Positions 35,478 to 46,325 of a stretch of 64,000 nt of DNA are shown here, in pieces. Source of the DNA: Zelopaecilomyces penicillatus. Taxonomy: Eukaryota; Ascomycota; Sordariomycetes; Hypocreales; Pseudodiploosporaceae. The notes below the pieces were generated by a model. That model was not told the DNA's origin. It did no database searches and saw only the letters and a list, made by a program, of their open reading frames with translations. Each line of letters begins with the position of its first letter. Position 1 is the stretch's first letter. Both the position numbers and the translations under genes were made by a program. Location of the stretch: the NCBI GenBank assembly GCA_005765155.1, contig VCCP01000006.1, forward strand, positions 2,926,501 through 2,990,500, given 5' to 3'.

Positions 35478-37165
35478 TCAAGAGACTATGCCAGCTGGAT
35501 TCCCGTCGGATTCAAGAGTATTGCCTTTCCCCTTTACGCTGGGCAACCATGACACAAGCTGCTTCAAATGCCCCCCTAGTGTAATATTCTGATCCCGGGC
35601 TTTTTCAAGCCCGCCTTTCTTGAAGCCACCAGGTAGTATCATCCAACTAAGGATGATGAAGACCAGAAGTGCAAGAACAATAGGCTGCAAAACCTCAACG
35701 CCTTTACTTTCTGCAATGGCGCCGACTCCGAAGGGAACGATGGCCGCGCCGCCGCCGCCAAACGCTGCAGCGAAACCAATAGCACCAATGTGGTAATCCG
35801 AGGGTAGCAGCTTCGTAGCCGCTACTATGGCTGCGGGGAATAGCGGTCCTAGGAAGAAACCGAGCAGGATGACCGATATTATGGTGACAACAAAGTTGGG
35901 CACCAGCCAGTACACCAGCTGGAATCCGATGCAAAGTATTAAATACCCGAGGATAGCAAGCTTTTCACCGATGCGGCCCGTTACGAAGCCCAAAATAACA
36001 CGACCGAGGGTGAGACCAAGCCAGAAGAGTGTCACTGTAAGACCAGCCAAGAAGCCATCGACATGGCGGACCTCGATCATAAAAGTCGGAATCCAACCAC
36101 CCAGACTGACTTCGGCACCGACATAACCCAGGATGAACACCGAGATGAGCCAGGTGATTGGACTTCGCAAGACCGTGCTTGTAGTGATTTCCTCTCCTCT
36201 GCTAACGGCCTTCAAACGCTCACGGTAAGCAGCACCTGTGGCTTCCCAAAATGCCGACATCCCCACAACAAACTCCACGCACACAACGCCAATCATAATG
36301 TAGTAGTAGGTGTACCATTCGAGATTGAGCTTGGTGACCATGGCTGAGGCAACGAGTGGGCTCACAGTGGCCCCTAAGCCATAGGCTCCATGCAAGAGAC
36401 CGAGAAGCTCGTTTGCGTGATGCATGTTGCCGACCCATGCGTTGTACGCACTGTCCTCAATTCCATTACCATAGCCGGCAAAGAGGAGGACAATGGGAAG
36501 CACTGGAAATGGCGGATGCAATGCCATTGGAACGTATGCAATGAGACGACAGGCAGGTCCAACAAATGCAACGCCACGTTGACCGATGGTGTGATGAATC
36601 CAGTTGTTTGTCAAGGCCGCAGCGACATATCCAGCAAACGGAATGATAAACACTGTTGACATGACGGTGTAGTTGACATTGTAGTAAGGGCCAATCTAGA
36701 GGGTAGCACACATCAATATGTTTATCTTTGCTGGTTAGAAGAAGGAGTTGAAAAAGTAAACACAATGTATACTGGGAATCTGGAGATAGTGTGGATATTG
36801 GTATTGAGAAGTAAAACTTACGTATGGAAGAAGCGCCTATTACATAGGACAACAAGGTTAGCGAACACGATGTTTGGCAACACAGGGAGGGTTTGAGCTA
36901 CGCTACTATGACTTACCCCAATGCAACCATCATGCATACCCATGATAAAAAGTGAAAAGCAAGCTGCACCGAAGCGATAGGTGTTGGCCCGCGGTTGATT
37001 CCACCGCTCTAACCCACCAGATGAGTCGGCGTCGCTGTCATTACCCTGACGGTCAAAAAGAGGATCATCCGATGCGGCTGAGATGATACTAGCTCCAGTA
37101 AAGTCATCATCTTCGTACGTCCTCGTGGTTGTGGTGCTCATGTTGGCTTGAGTAGAATCAGCCAT
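35478..37165 (-). CDS. Major facilitator superfamily transporter (BSC6/FucP-like subgroup)
   Basis: Integral membrane carrier. Exons 37165-36917, 36836-36822 (only 15 nt, coding ALLPY) and 36695-35478 give 493 residues. About 69 hydrophilic, acidic N-terminal residues precede the first membrane helix (FGAACFSLFIMGMHDGCIG). There are roughly 12 hydrophobic segments in two halves, separated by a loop with AAYRERLKAVSRGEE around 230-245. The MFS signature between TM2 and TM3 appears as a short GQRG-containing loop (TIGQRGVAFVGPACR). FAAAFGGGGAAIVPFGVG lies in the second half. The join at the micro-exon reproduces the family motif GxxLPYIGPYYNVNY. Substrate not inferable; related fungal proteins are annotated as glucose/fucose permease-like. 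The cluster context is uninformative. Family strong, function weak. Confidence 0.88.
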
Positions 37166-39230
37166 TTGGAACTGCGCAGCTCTCTGATTGCCAGCTGATT
37201 GCCAGAGCGATTGGGGTTTTTTCTAGGGTGGGATGGGGATGGGAAGGGAGGCTCACTCTCTCGACCTAAATAGGACGAGGAAGTGAAAGCAAAATATAGA
37301 AAATCACGGGCAGGTCCAGACAAAAACCAATTGATAACGGACAGCCGGGAGATTGAGACGAATTGCTGTAGCCCAACTCGCAAAGCCCTGACAACAACCT
37401 TTCTAAGTCGACACAATACCAATCAATGCTCACTCAATAACTCTCTTCAAGTGTCATTAATGGTCAGGAAAGTAAATCCTTCAAATTCAGAATGACGGGG
37501 CTTTTATGATGGGCCATGTGTAAGAAGAAAAAAAGAAGAACCCAGCCCCCCCTCTCTCCAAGCTCTCCTCCACATCCTCCACCCTGTTGGCCGAGCTCCA
37601 TTTCTTTCTATACGCTGCGAGGGCGAGCGAGCGTATGGTAAGTTGGTAACCCATGAGCGACCCCGGGGGGTCGGTGAGCCAGAAAAAAAGGCGGGGAGTA
37701 TCGGGTAATGCAAGCTGATTTCGCTTGTGCAAATATTAGAGCCATGTCTCGATGTGAAATGGGAGCTGTGTGGTCAGACTGCTTATGTTGATAGGTGGGG
37801 GGGGGGCAGACGGGGGGTTGTGGCAGCGTTTAGAGCAACTACGGGTGAATAGTTTCCGTATTGGGGGGTTTGACGATTCCACCTCAATGGATCGTCGGAC
37901 CGACGACTGAGGAAGAGTCTTGGCTAGCCTGAGAGAGACCTCGGGTCGGAATTCATCTTTGCAATAAGTATGCTAATATAGACGATTTCCCTTATACAAC
38001 AATACGTAATGGGAACAATGAAGACTACACCAAAACGGCACTTGTAAAGCAATACCTAACCTGTGGTGTTTATTTTTTCATGGGGGGTGGTGAGCCCCCC
38101 ACTATACCGATATCGGCTTGCTCCTCATCTCACTCAAGTAACAATGCACAAAATACGAGTCTGTCCCCGTAAGAACCATTATTGACGGTTCTCATCTCAA
38201 GCTCTCATCTGCCATGCCTGGAATCTCACGTCTGACGCCTAAAGATGGCCGCAAACACCCAGTGCAGACTGAGGCAGCCTCAACGGATTCTGCTTTCTTT
38301 TTTTCGTCCTTCCTTCTTTTCTACCCACAAGACTATACCTGAGTGTGCCAACTGTCTTTCGCCTTTGCCCCGCCTCCAAAACACTACGTTATCTTCTGTC
38401 AAGAACGTGAGCGCCTTTGCCCGTTGGGAAGGGAAAATGTCATCTGAAGCCAGCTAGTTGCTGCTCGAGACAAATCAATATCCTTAACAGTCCGTTGCTC
38501 TACCTGCGTGCTCTCTGTTTGTGATCTTTAGCAGGGACCCTCCGCTCGGAGTTCTCACAAACGAAGGTTGCATGTATTAATCATCTCTCCCAACCCCCGT
38601 TTTCTTTTTTTCCGCTCTGCGGCTCCATACATAAATCTCAACCCACTATTAGCAAACGTCTCCATGGCTTGCTTTCCTACCATATGACCACATGACGACA
38701 TAGGACAGTAATGGCGTTGAACGTTCCATTCCGCCTCATGCCGACATATCTCCACTCCGCCTCACCCGACGGCAGTACTTGGCACCGACATATTGTGGTC
38801 CTGGGCACTGCTGCAGCCAAGCGCAGCATGTATTCATCAGCACAGCATTTGTGCGTGTGGTTGTTAGGTAATGTTGGCTCGCAAGAAGCTACTCCTTCGC
38901 TTTTCGTTCGTAGGACCGGCAGTGCCGCACTTGATTATCCCGGGTTCTACTCCGTGATCCATTGGCTTGTAATCCCAACCCGACTCAGCCTCACTGCAGC
39001 TCTCACACCTCGGTTTGCATAGCCTTCTCGTAGAACCCCCCAGTGGGTGCTTCTCAATCGCTTTTTCATCATATACCAAATCAAAACCCTGCACCAACCT
39101 CTTATCCGTATTCTTCAAAACTTCCCTCCCCCGCAGTATATCCAGCTTCGTCGCTCCATTCTCAGAAAGACCTACGTAAGACGTGCTTCAGCCACATTAT
39201 CCTTCCTCCCTTACCGACCCCGGATTGGTG
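37166..39230. other. Intergenic region, promoters of MFS and glycine-zipper genes
   Basis: About 2 kb between divergent genes. It has a 10-G run at 37797-37806 and a GGGGGG/CCCCCC hairpin at 38082-38100. A 103-codon ATG frame at 38711-39022 has no family features and is not accepted. No RNA gene seen. Confidence 0.5.
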
Positions 39231-40001
39231 ATGTCGAGATACCACGAGGAAGGCGAGTTCACTCGGCGCCAGGATCATGACCAAAACGATCCTATGACTG
39301 GCGGAGAGTCTGACTCTTACTATCGCGAGAGCATGACTCTTTTACCACCGCTATCCAACACTCGCACCCGCTCCGTTCCTCCCCAAGCCTCAGTTGTTGT
39401 TCAGCGCGAACGCTCGTGGTCACGATCTGACTCTCGTTCGCGTTCCCGCTCCAACTCAAGATCGCGCGACCGTGATCGTGGATTCTTCGACCGAGATGGA
39501 AGTCGCAGTAGCCGCAGCCGCAGCCGCAAACGGGCGCATACGCCGCTAGGCCGCGCGCGCGATGCCGTTGAAGACAATTTTACCAGCTCAACAGCAGGAA
39601 TTGGCGTCGGTATACTCGGCGCTGTGGTTGGTGGCTTTGTTGCCAACCGTGCCTCCGAGGCTGCTTTACAAAACCGGCATAAGGGTCGCTCGCGCCGACA
39701 CAGCGACGACAACATGCCGCGGCTGGCGTCTACAATCCTCGGCGCTGTGGCCGGTGGCCTTGGCGCAAATGCCCTGACAAATCACTTTGAAGATAAGCAC
39801 GAGCATACACGAGAGCGGGAACATGCATGGGGACATCATCCCGGTCGAGATGATCGCTATGATTATAGACGATCGGGAGACTACAACAGTCGCAGTCAAA
39901 GCAGAGGCATCGGGTACGATCGTGAGGTGGACGACTATGATCATGTCTATGAAGACAAGCGGTATGAGAGACGACGTCGCAGCAACGACTACCGTGACTG
40001 A
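39231..40001 (+). CDS. RS-rich protein with two glycine-zipper segments
   Basis: Single-exon gene of 256 residues, function unknown. Residues 59-100 are an Arg/Ser/Asp-rich block with many RS and DR dipeptides, resembling SR-type or low-complexity nuclear proteins. Two hydrophobic glycine-zipper segments follow, IGVGILGAVVGGFVANRAS (123-141) and STILGAVAGGLGANALTNHF (167-186), each able to pack or insert in a membrane. Between and after them are basic and Tyr/Asp/Arg-rich stretches (RDDRYDYRRSGDYNSRSQSR). Similar glycine-zipper proteins are common but uncharacterised in filamentous ascomycetes. The upstream frame to 39183 begins at GTG, so the first ATG at 39231 is used. A 400+ bp leader with CT-rich stretches precedes it. 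Coding status strong, function unknown. Confidence 0.78.
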   Translation: MSRYHEEGEFTRRQDHDQNDPMTGGESDSYYRESMTLLPPLSNTRTRSVPPQASVVVQRERSWSRSDSRSRSRSNSRSRDRDRGFFDRDGSRSSRSRSRKRAHTPLGRARDAVEDNFTSSTAGIGVGILGAVVGGFVANRASEAALQNRHKGRSRRHSDDNMPRLASTILGAVAGGLGANALTNHFEDKHEHTREREHAWGHHPGRDDRYDYRRSGDYNSRSQSRGIGYDREVDDYDHVYEDKRYERRRRSNDYRD

Positions 40002-40451
40002 TCACACGTTGAGAGCTTTTGGAAGAAGTTGGTTGGTTAATTCCAAGCATGTGAGGGCAACGTATTTGTTGAGCTCGAGGCCTATAATTTCGATGCTGTT
40101 TTATTTACTGTGGTTTGCTTCTTAAACCTCTTATGAATTACGAACCTGCTACTGGGTATGATGTAACGAATAGCTTTGCTAAATTAATAAAACTTTAGTA
40201 CAACGTCATCTGCTCTACACTGTACTAAGGGTCGTGCGCTCAAGTTTTGTCACTCGTCAGCTTTAGTTGATTCTGATAGGATGCCTTCAAAAATTTATAT
40301 ATGGGATATAGCCGTGCTTGGAGATATAGCCTCTCGAAGTTCACACCAGAAGCAGGTGTCTTATTTGAGACCTGGCCTGCGAACATCGTAAAGGCTGCTA
40401 GTTTACTTGAAAAGATTACCAATAGAGCCTCTTCGTAAGCTTTCCACACAA
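40002..40451. other. Convergent 3' intergenic region
   Basis: A 450 bp AT-rich interval between two convergent genes, with AATAAAAC at 40186 as a possible poly(A) signal for the upstream gene. No coding frame seen. Confidence 0.6.
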
Positions 40452-42297
40452 TTATCTGACCCAGTCCTCTCCTGGTTGAGTACCGTCAAGTCTTGATGGC
40501 TTCTTCTCATGACCCTTTCGAAGGCGACGGTCACGCTCTCGCTCAACGATGACCTTGAAGAACTGAGAAACTTCTGCCAACGCAACCTGCCGTGTATTGG
40601 AGACACCAATCGTGTTGAATAGCGATTGCGCGTCGACAATCTGTTTGGCTATGACCGAGTCGGGCTGGCAGAATGTGCGGATGCGCATAGCTCGGGCGTT
40701 TACCTTCATGATGTGCAAGAGACCATTGATCTCAACAGGGTTGCTTTGCCGACGACCATAAAAGTTAAATTCGTCAATGTGTAAACTAATCAGTTCGAGC
40801 TGCGTCTCCAAGTCATAGCGGAAACCGACGACTCGTGGGCGGCCTTGCTGGTGCCACCTATCCGAGATCTTCTTGAGATTGTCGGGCACCAGATGGCCCT
40901 TATCAAGCTGAGAAGTTATGTAGTCATTGAGCGAAGTCGTCAAATGGAATTCAAGTTCGCAATAGAGCAGACTCTGTTCTCTAGGGTCGAGAGAAATGGC
41001 AAACTGGGGATTACTATACTCCTTGGGAGTCGCCTGTGATCGACGACCGGGGTGATGCAATTCAGACTTCATGAGATTAGCTTGGTCAACCTCACCGGCA
41101 CGGCTGGCTTCAAACTCACCATGTCCTTTGCTATTTTCTTAATGCTGTCGAGAATACCAACTTTCTTCTGTGGCGCCTTTTTCCCCTTGTCTGGCGATTT
41201 CTCCGTACGCTCCAGCCAGCCATTCTGTCCAATCATTGTCTTCTCCCCCTTTTTAGTTGTCGGGAAGTCGGGACCCTGAAAGTAGAATGCCAAAGGAGAG
41301 AATAGTGGACTATCCATATCCCGCTGAGCTGATGCTGCTGCATAAATTGAAGCTTGAACTGGATGAGGATGAGGATGAGGATGAGGAGGAAGCGGTGGTG
41401 GTGTCGCCGGTGAAACAGAAATGGCCTCGTGGTGACTTCGCAGTCCTTCGCCCGTACTCTTTGAGCGCCGCGGACGATGTGACATGTTATATTTAGGAGA
41501 TCCATCCAAAGGAAAATCACCTGGACTTTGCATCTTTGTCCAACCTTTATACATATCTAATACAGCATCATTGACATCGGATCTAGTATGGTCAAACGTG
41601 TTTTCCCTAAAGTTGAGAGGACCTGGATGCATTGAATGCTTATCGGGCGAATAGTTTGAGGCATCAGTGTCTGAGTGCATTCCATTTCCCACCTTCGTAG
41701 GGCTCAATGGTGACACAGTCTCTGGGATCGTCTCTCTCAAAGATCGCTTTGGTGTTTTAGCCACCACATGGTTACTGCTGATATGAATGGGAGCGGGAGG
41801 ATCTTTGTAGCGGCGCTCGGCTAAGTTTGAAGAAGCCGGATCGGCTGGATAAGCCGGCATGAGCTCAGAAAATGTGGGAGAGTTGAACAGGTAACTGCTA
41901 GTATTTCCGCTGATGGTGCTGGAAGTTGCCATCGATCGAGCGGCAAAGGATGGCCCATCCCCAGAGGGAGTCATGGATGGCGCTGTGCCGAAATTACGCC
42001 TGGTATTTGCTGGACTGATATTGACCTTGTTCGTGAATCTGTTTGAACGTTTCAGCTGCAGAGTCTTCAATTCAACAGAGAGACTCCAACTTACGCATCC
42101 GTAATTCTATCCATCTGTGTTTCAGTCAGGTTCATACGGATATGGAGGGGCTGTTTTGCTTGTCGTTTCCGAGGTGAAAGTGAATGAGATCGAGATCCAG
42201 TAGAAGTACGCATGAAGTTGCTACTCAATGGGGTCAATGAAGTTGAAGAAGGGTCAGAGTAGCGCCCTTTCTCTCTTCTTGGACTCGGTGGCAGCAT
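40452..42297 (-). CDS. Conserved-looking fungal protein of unknown function
   Basis: Three exons, 42297-42095, 42038-41096 and 41033-40452, join to 1728 nt (575 residues). Introns are 42039-42094 (GTAAGT...CAG) and 41034-41095 (GTGAGG...CAG). The first two thirds are Ser/Pro/Thr-rich and probably disordered, with a Pro-His repeat (PPHPHPHPHPHPV) coded by a GGATGA-type repeat. The last about 220 residues look folded and helical: SIKKIAKDMVSLK, then LDPREQSLLYCELEFHLTTS, WHQQGRPRVVGFRYDLETQL and a Cys-poor C-terminus ending in DWVR. I do not recognise the family, and no catalytic motif is visible. The start at 42297 follows a non-ATG extension of the frame. Gene structure well supported; function unknown. 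Confidence 0.8.
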
Positions 42298-45200
42298 CGA
42301 GATTGTTTCCTCCAAATGGTCACTGGTGGTTGGAATAGTGCGGCTAAGAAGATCTCTAAGAGACAGTTTAAAGACGTATTTGAATCGAGCATTCAAGTAA
42401 AGATGGTCGAGTGTATGAGAACAAATTAAATTATGAGAGGCATGCGTGAACCGGAACCTCACCAAGTCACAATCAAGCCAGTCTTAAAATCAAACTATAT
42501 CGACGCTCCCAGCTGGCAAGTTGCCACCCACCAGCTGCAAAAAACGACGCTTCACTTTACCCAAGAAAAAATTTATCCGCTATGAAATTCAGATTGGACT
42601 CACTTTAATAACAGAATATTATTGTCAAATGGTCCCTTGTATGGTACGCAAATCCGACTCCGATAGCCATGCAGTTCTCTCCTCTTGATTGTGGGACCTC
42701 AGCCAAAGAAAATGCCCCTGATGAAATATGGAACATTGATGGGTTGCCTCAACTCGATCTTCTGCCTTGATAGAGCTAGGTGCTATCAACTGACATCTTT
42801 TGACCTTCGGTAATGTATTTCAACAAGTTCGCTCTGGTGAGTTTGAATTGATGAGTCCCATTGTTGCGGATTAGAACAACAAGTGCATACAATTCCCATG
42901 ACTTCTTGCATCGACAACGCCCCGGGACTGAGCCTTTATGGCTCCCCGGCGATGAAATTATTTACTACCGACCTCGATGAACTCGTACAAAGCGCTTCAC
43001 ATTAAACTCCCGCTAGCTCCTGACTACGGCGAAGTCGTAAACGGGCTAGCCCTTCCCCGATTGGAAGTCCATCATGGCCCTGCTCTGTAGATTTTGAAAA
43101 TGAGCTAGGCAAGGATACAAAGCTGCCTGGTAGCGATGCCGAGAAGTGAGACGCCTTTTCGATTCGACTGGACGATGAGGCAGCACCGACCAACCAAATT
43201 CAATGCTTGGCAGAGCAAGGGACAGCATTCTACAGTTGCTGCTGACTGTAAATTTATGAATGCTACTAACTTTGGCAGTACCTATATTGGAGATGAAGGA
43301 AAACAACACTCAACTAGCCCATTTCGTTTCAATTACCCCTTGTGAACACGTTATTATGAGCGCAGTAGAAGCAAAAGATTTGACAGATTGGTGGCGATGA
43401 AGAGGGGCCAGCAGGCACAGACATGTAGGAGGTACGTAACCCATGTTCTCAAGGACATCAAGCCAAGATTACGCAAGTTACAGGTAGGTTTTAGACATAC
43501 GCATGGGCATGTACATTACTGTACCTACATTAATGCTGCCAATGCCCTTGCAGGCTGCACGCATCTCCAACAGCTCTACACGCATTTCTCTACTGTTCCA
43601 TACTTGGGTGCGTAACACTAGGTGGTATCTTATCTTTAATCACCTATCAGCTTTGCGTACAAGTAACTGTACCCGCGAGTGTCCCGTTCAAATACCACAT
43701 CCCGCTCCCACCTACCGGCCCAGTTGACGATGTCAGCTGCTTCAACAGCCGGATAAATCTTCCCCGGATGATCCACCCAGCCCACGAATCCTCATCGGCT
43801 GACAACATGAAGTAAATTGCAAAGACGGCAGACCAATTCCATGGACTGCCGTCTTCTCCATGCATTTCTATGTTGTCGATTGATTCATGATCCTTTTCCC
43901 TCGAGGGCAATAAACGATGTTGTCACCCCCCTCCCGGTCTACTCCCGTGCTTTTCGTTTTTCTTTTTTCTTGGTCAAACATTTTTTGGGGACAGTCTCAC
44001 CAAACAACGCTTTCGGGTTTCTTATCAATGAGGCCAATTTGAGCCATCACACAGTCAAACAAACAAAAAACGGGTATTAGTGGGCAAGGATGTCTGCGAT
44101 GGCGGTGCCTACTACACATGTCTGCACTGCTGCATTGCTTGCATACTTCTTTTTCTTTTGCCGAAGATAGCGTCACTCTCTGTTTTCTCTCAGAGATGAC
44201 ATGTCGTCCTTGCCCCAACAGGAATGCTCTCCGTGAAGAGACAGAGTACGGCATCGACCCCTTGCATCGGTATCCCGCGGCATCTTTTCCCTCAAGCACA
44301 GGTCTGCGAGGGACACTTCCACCGTCATCATGTATGCTCACGAGTCACAACATGCAAATGACACCCGCTTGTAGGCCTTCTAGGCAAGTGTGGGTTCATT
44401 GAGGTGGGAAGGACAAGAGTTTTTTTTTCTTTCCTTTTTCATGAGACATACATCCACCACGTCCTTTGCTTGCTTGGTCAAGGCAGACGAGCACTTAGCC
44501 CTATTACATGATGACTTAAATAATAGCACTAGCACAACGATGCTTTGGTCGTCACATTAGTCCCTATTTCACTCATTATGATTTCTGCTGCACATCAACC
44601 AGGTACAAAAATTAGCTTTGTGGCATCGTCAGGGAATGACCGGTTTCAGCATTAGTTCTGTCACACTTGCATGTGGCGCTCTGTTTGGTGTCATGGACCA
44701 ACGAACTGCTGTTTGATCAGTGCGTCCATTATGATGCCGCTTTGTTCTGCAAAATGGCTGTTGTTGGTTGTGCCTAAACCAAACTACCCCATAATAAGTG
44801 GTCTGCCCTCGAATGCATCCACAAGGAGAGACTCAGAGTAGAGCTAGGGATGCAGCCATGCGGCAGTGTGACGCGGATGTCGCTGGTTACGAAAGTGAAC
44901 GGGCCACAGCAGCAATGTCAAAATAATGAGCGCATGAAAAAGATGCCGTTACAGGCATCCTGCAGTTGCACAGCCAGTCCGGGCTGCTATTGGACGTGGT
45001 TGGCCGCATGCATCTTTCAGGTTGGACAGCAAGCCTGTACGGCCTGAGCTCAGACGATGAGATGAGGAGGAGACGTGAGACGGCGAGACGATGAGACGGG
45101 AGAGTGGGAGGGAGAGAGGGAGACACGCAAAGGACAAGCAACCCCACTCTCGAGTACCGATAACCGTTCCCGGGACAGCCTGCCAAAGTCTCCGGCTGGC

Positions 45201-46325
45201 TCTTAACCCCACATGGTTAGCTGTTGCGAGGTGTGGCGCGACAAGGCTTGGGAAAGGGCGAGCGATTTTAGATGAGATGGCCGAAACGTGCGCGTACGAG
45301 TCTTGCGGTCTTCCCTTTTTGTTTGACCTGTTGGGACCTTGACATGCAGCTGCAGCTCGGGCTTGTTATGGCATGCAAGCATGTTGGCAGTCCCTGGATA
45401 CCTACCTAGACAAACACGTAGGTACATATATATGTACAACAAAGCATCCATTTCTGGGACCAAAGGCACACACATGTCATTGCCGCAGGTTCGTACATAC
45501 TACGTACATAGTACAGCACCAGACGGAGTATTATGTGGCCAGGTAATAACGGGCGGGTCTCGGATGGGCCCGTACTACATCCCCGCTGCGATGCCATGCA
45601 TACTGCAGAGATGAATCTCTCCATTCAACACAGCTGAATTCCGCCGCCCTGCTCCCGACCTCTCATGCCGTGATTTTAGTGCCGCCCCTCTCACCCACCA
45701 AGGATACGGATGGTGGGTATGTGAACTTGGTGAGAAATTATTGTGGTGTAGGTAGGTACACTGCTTGACTACCTCCCCGCGAATTGCTACCTGCCCAAGC
45801 AACCAAGCTGCCTATGTAATTACAATGGACAGCAGTGGGCGTAGATTGTAATTACAGGCAATAGCTTACCTACCGTATTGCTTGTTCCAGCGAGCTTTCC
45901 TCCGGGCGGCCGCATCCGAAGGTCCGGGCCCACCAACCAATTGAGCCATGTGCCAGCCTCTTTTGCCTCTCTTTGTCTCTCCGGCTCTATACCTCTCCGG
46001 CACCCAACCATAAAAGGAACAGGCCCGATCTGGGAGAGATGTGATAAAGTCAGACATGTCCCTTGTGCCCTTTCACTTCTCCCTTGTCGTTCCTGTTTCA
46101 TGATTTCTGTCTTCTTTTGCGCCTTCTGCATTCTGATCGCCGTCGCATCGCGTCCATTGCTATTGAACAGGGTCTAACCATAGCTCCATGTTCCTCTTTG
46201 GACCCCTCGGTAATGACACCATCGTCACTGTGCCTCTACAACCACAGGGTCGTGAACAAATAACTTGATATTGTTTGGTTGTCCAAACCTCTTTTGACTT
46301 CTCACCCACATTCCACGTCAAAGTC
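42298..46325. other. Intergenic region of 4 kb, no gene seen
   Basis: No convincing coding frame on either strand. Items seen: a 16 bp palindrome GTACATATATATGTAC at 45422-45437; a purine-rich stretch GAGACG/GAGAG at about 45055-45125; several TAGGTA-like motifs; and polypyrimidine tracts near 44.0-44.4 kb. The part before 46326 should hold the promoter of the monooxygenase, but no TATA box is clear. Confidence 0.5.

Noticed and set aside
38082..38100. GGGGGG/CCCCCC hairpin as a terminator
   Set aside because: Fungal Pol II does not use intrinsic hairpin terminators, and no gene ends there.
38711..39022. 103-codon ATG frame upstream of the glycine-zipper gene
   Set aside because: No family features; lies in the probable promoter and leader of the next gene. 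Could be a uORF at most.
41346..41395. GGATGA repeat as a microsatellite or CRISPR-like array
   Set aside because: It codes the Pro-His repeat of the gene on the opposite strand; no spacers.
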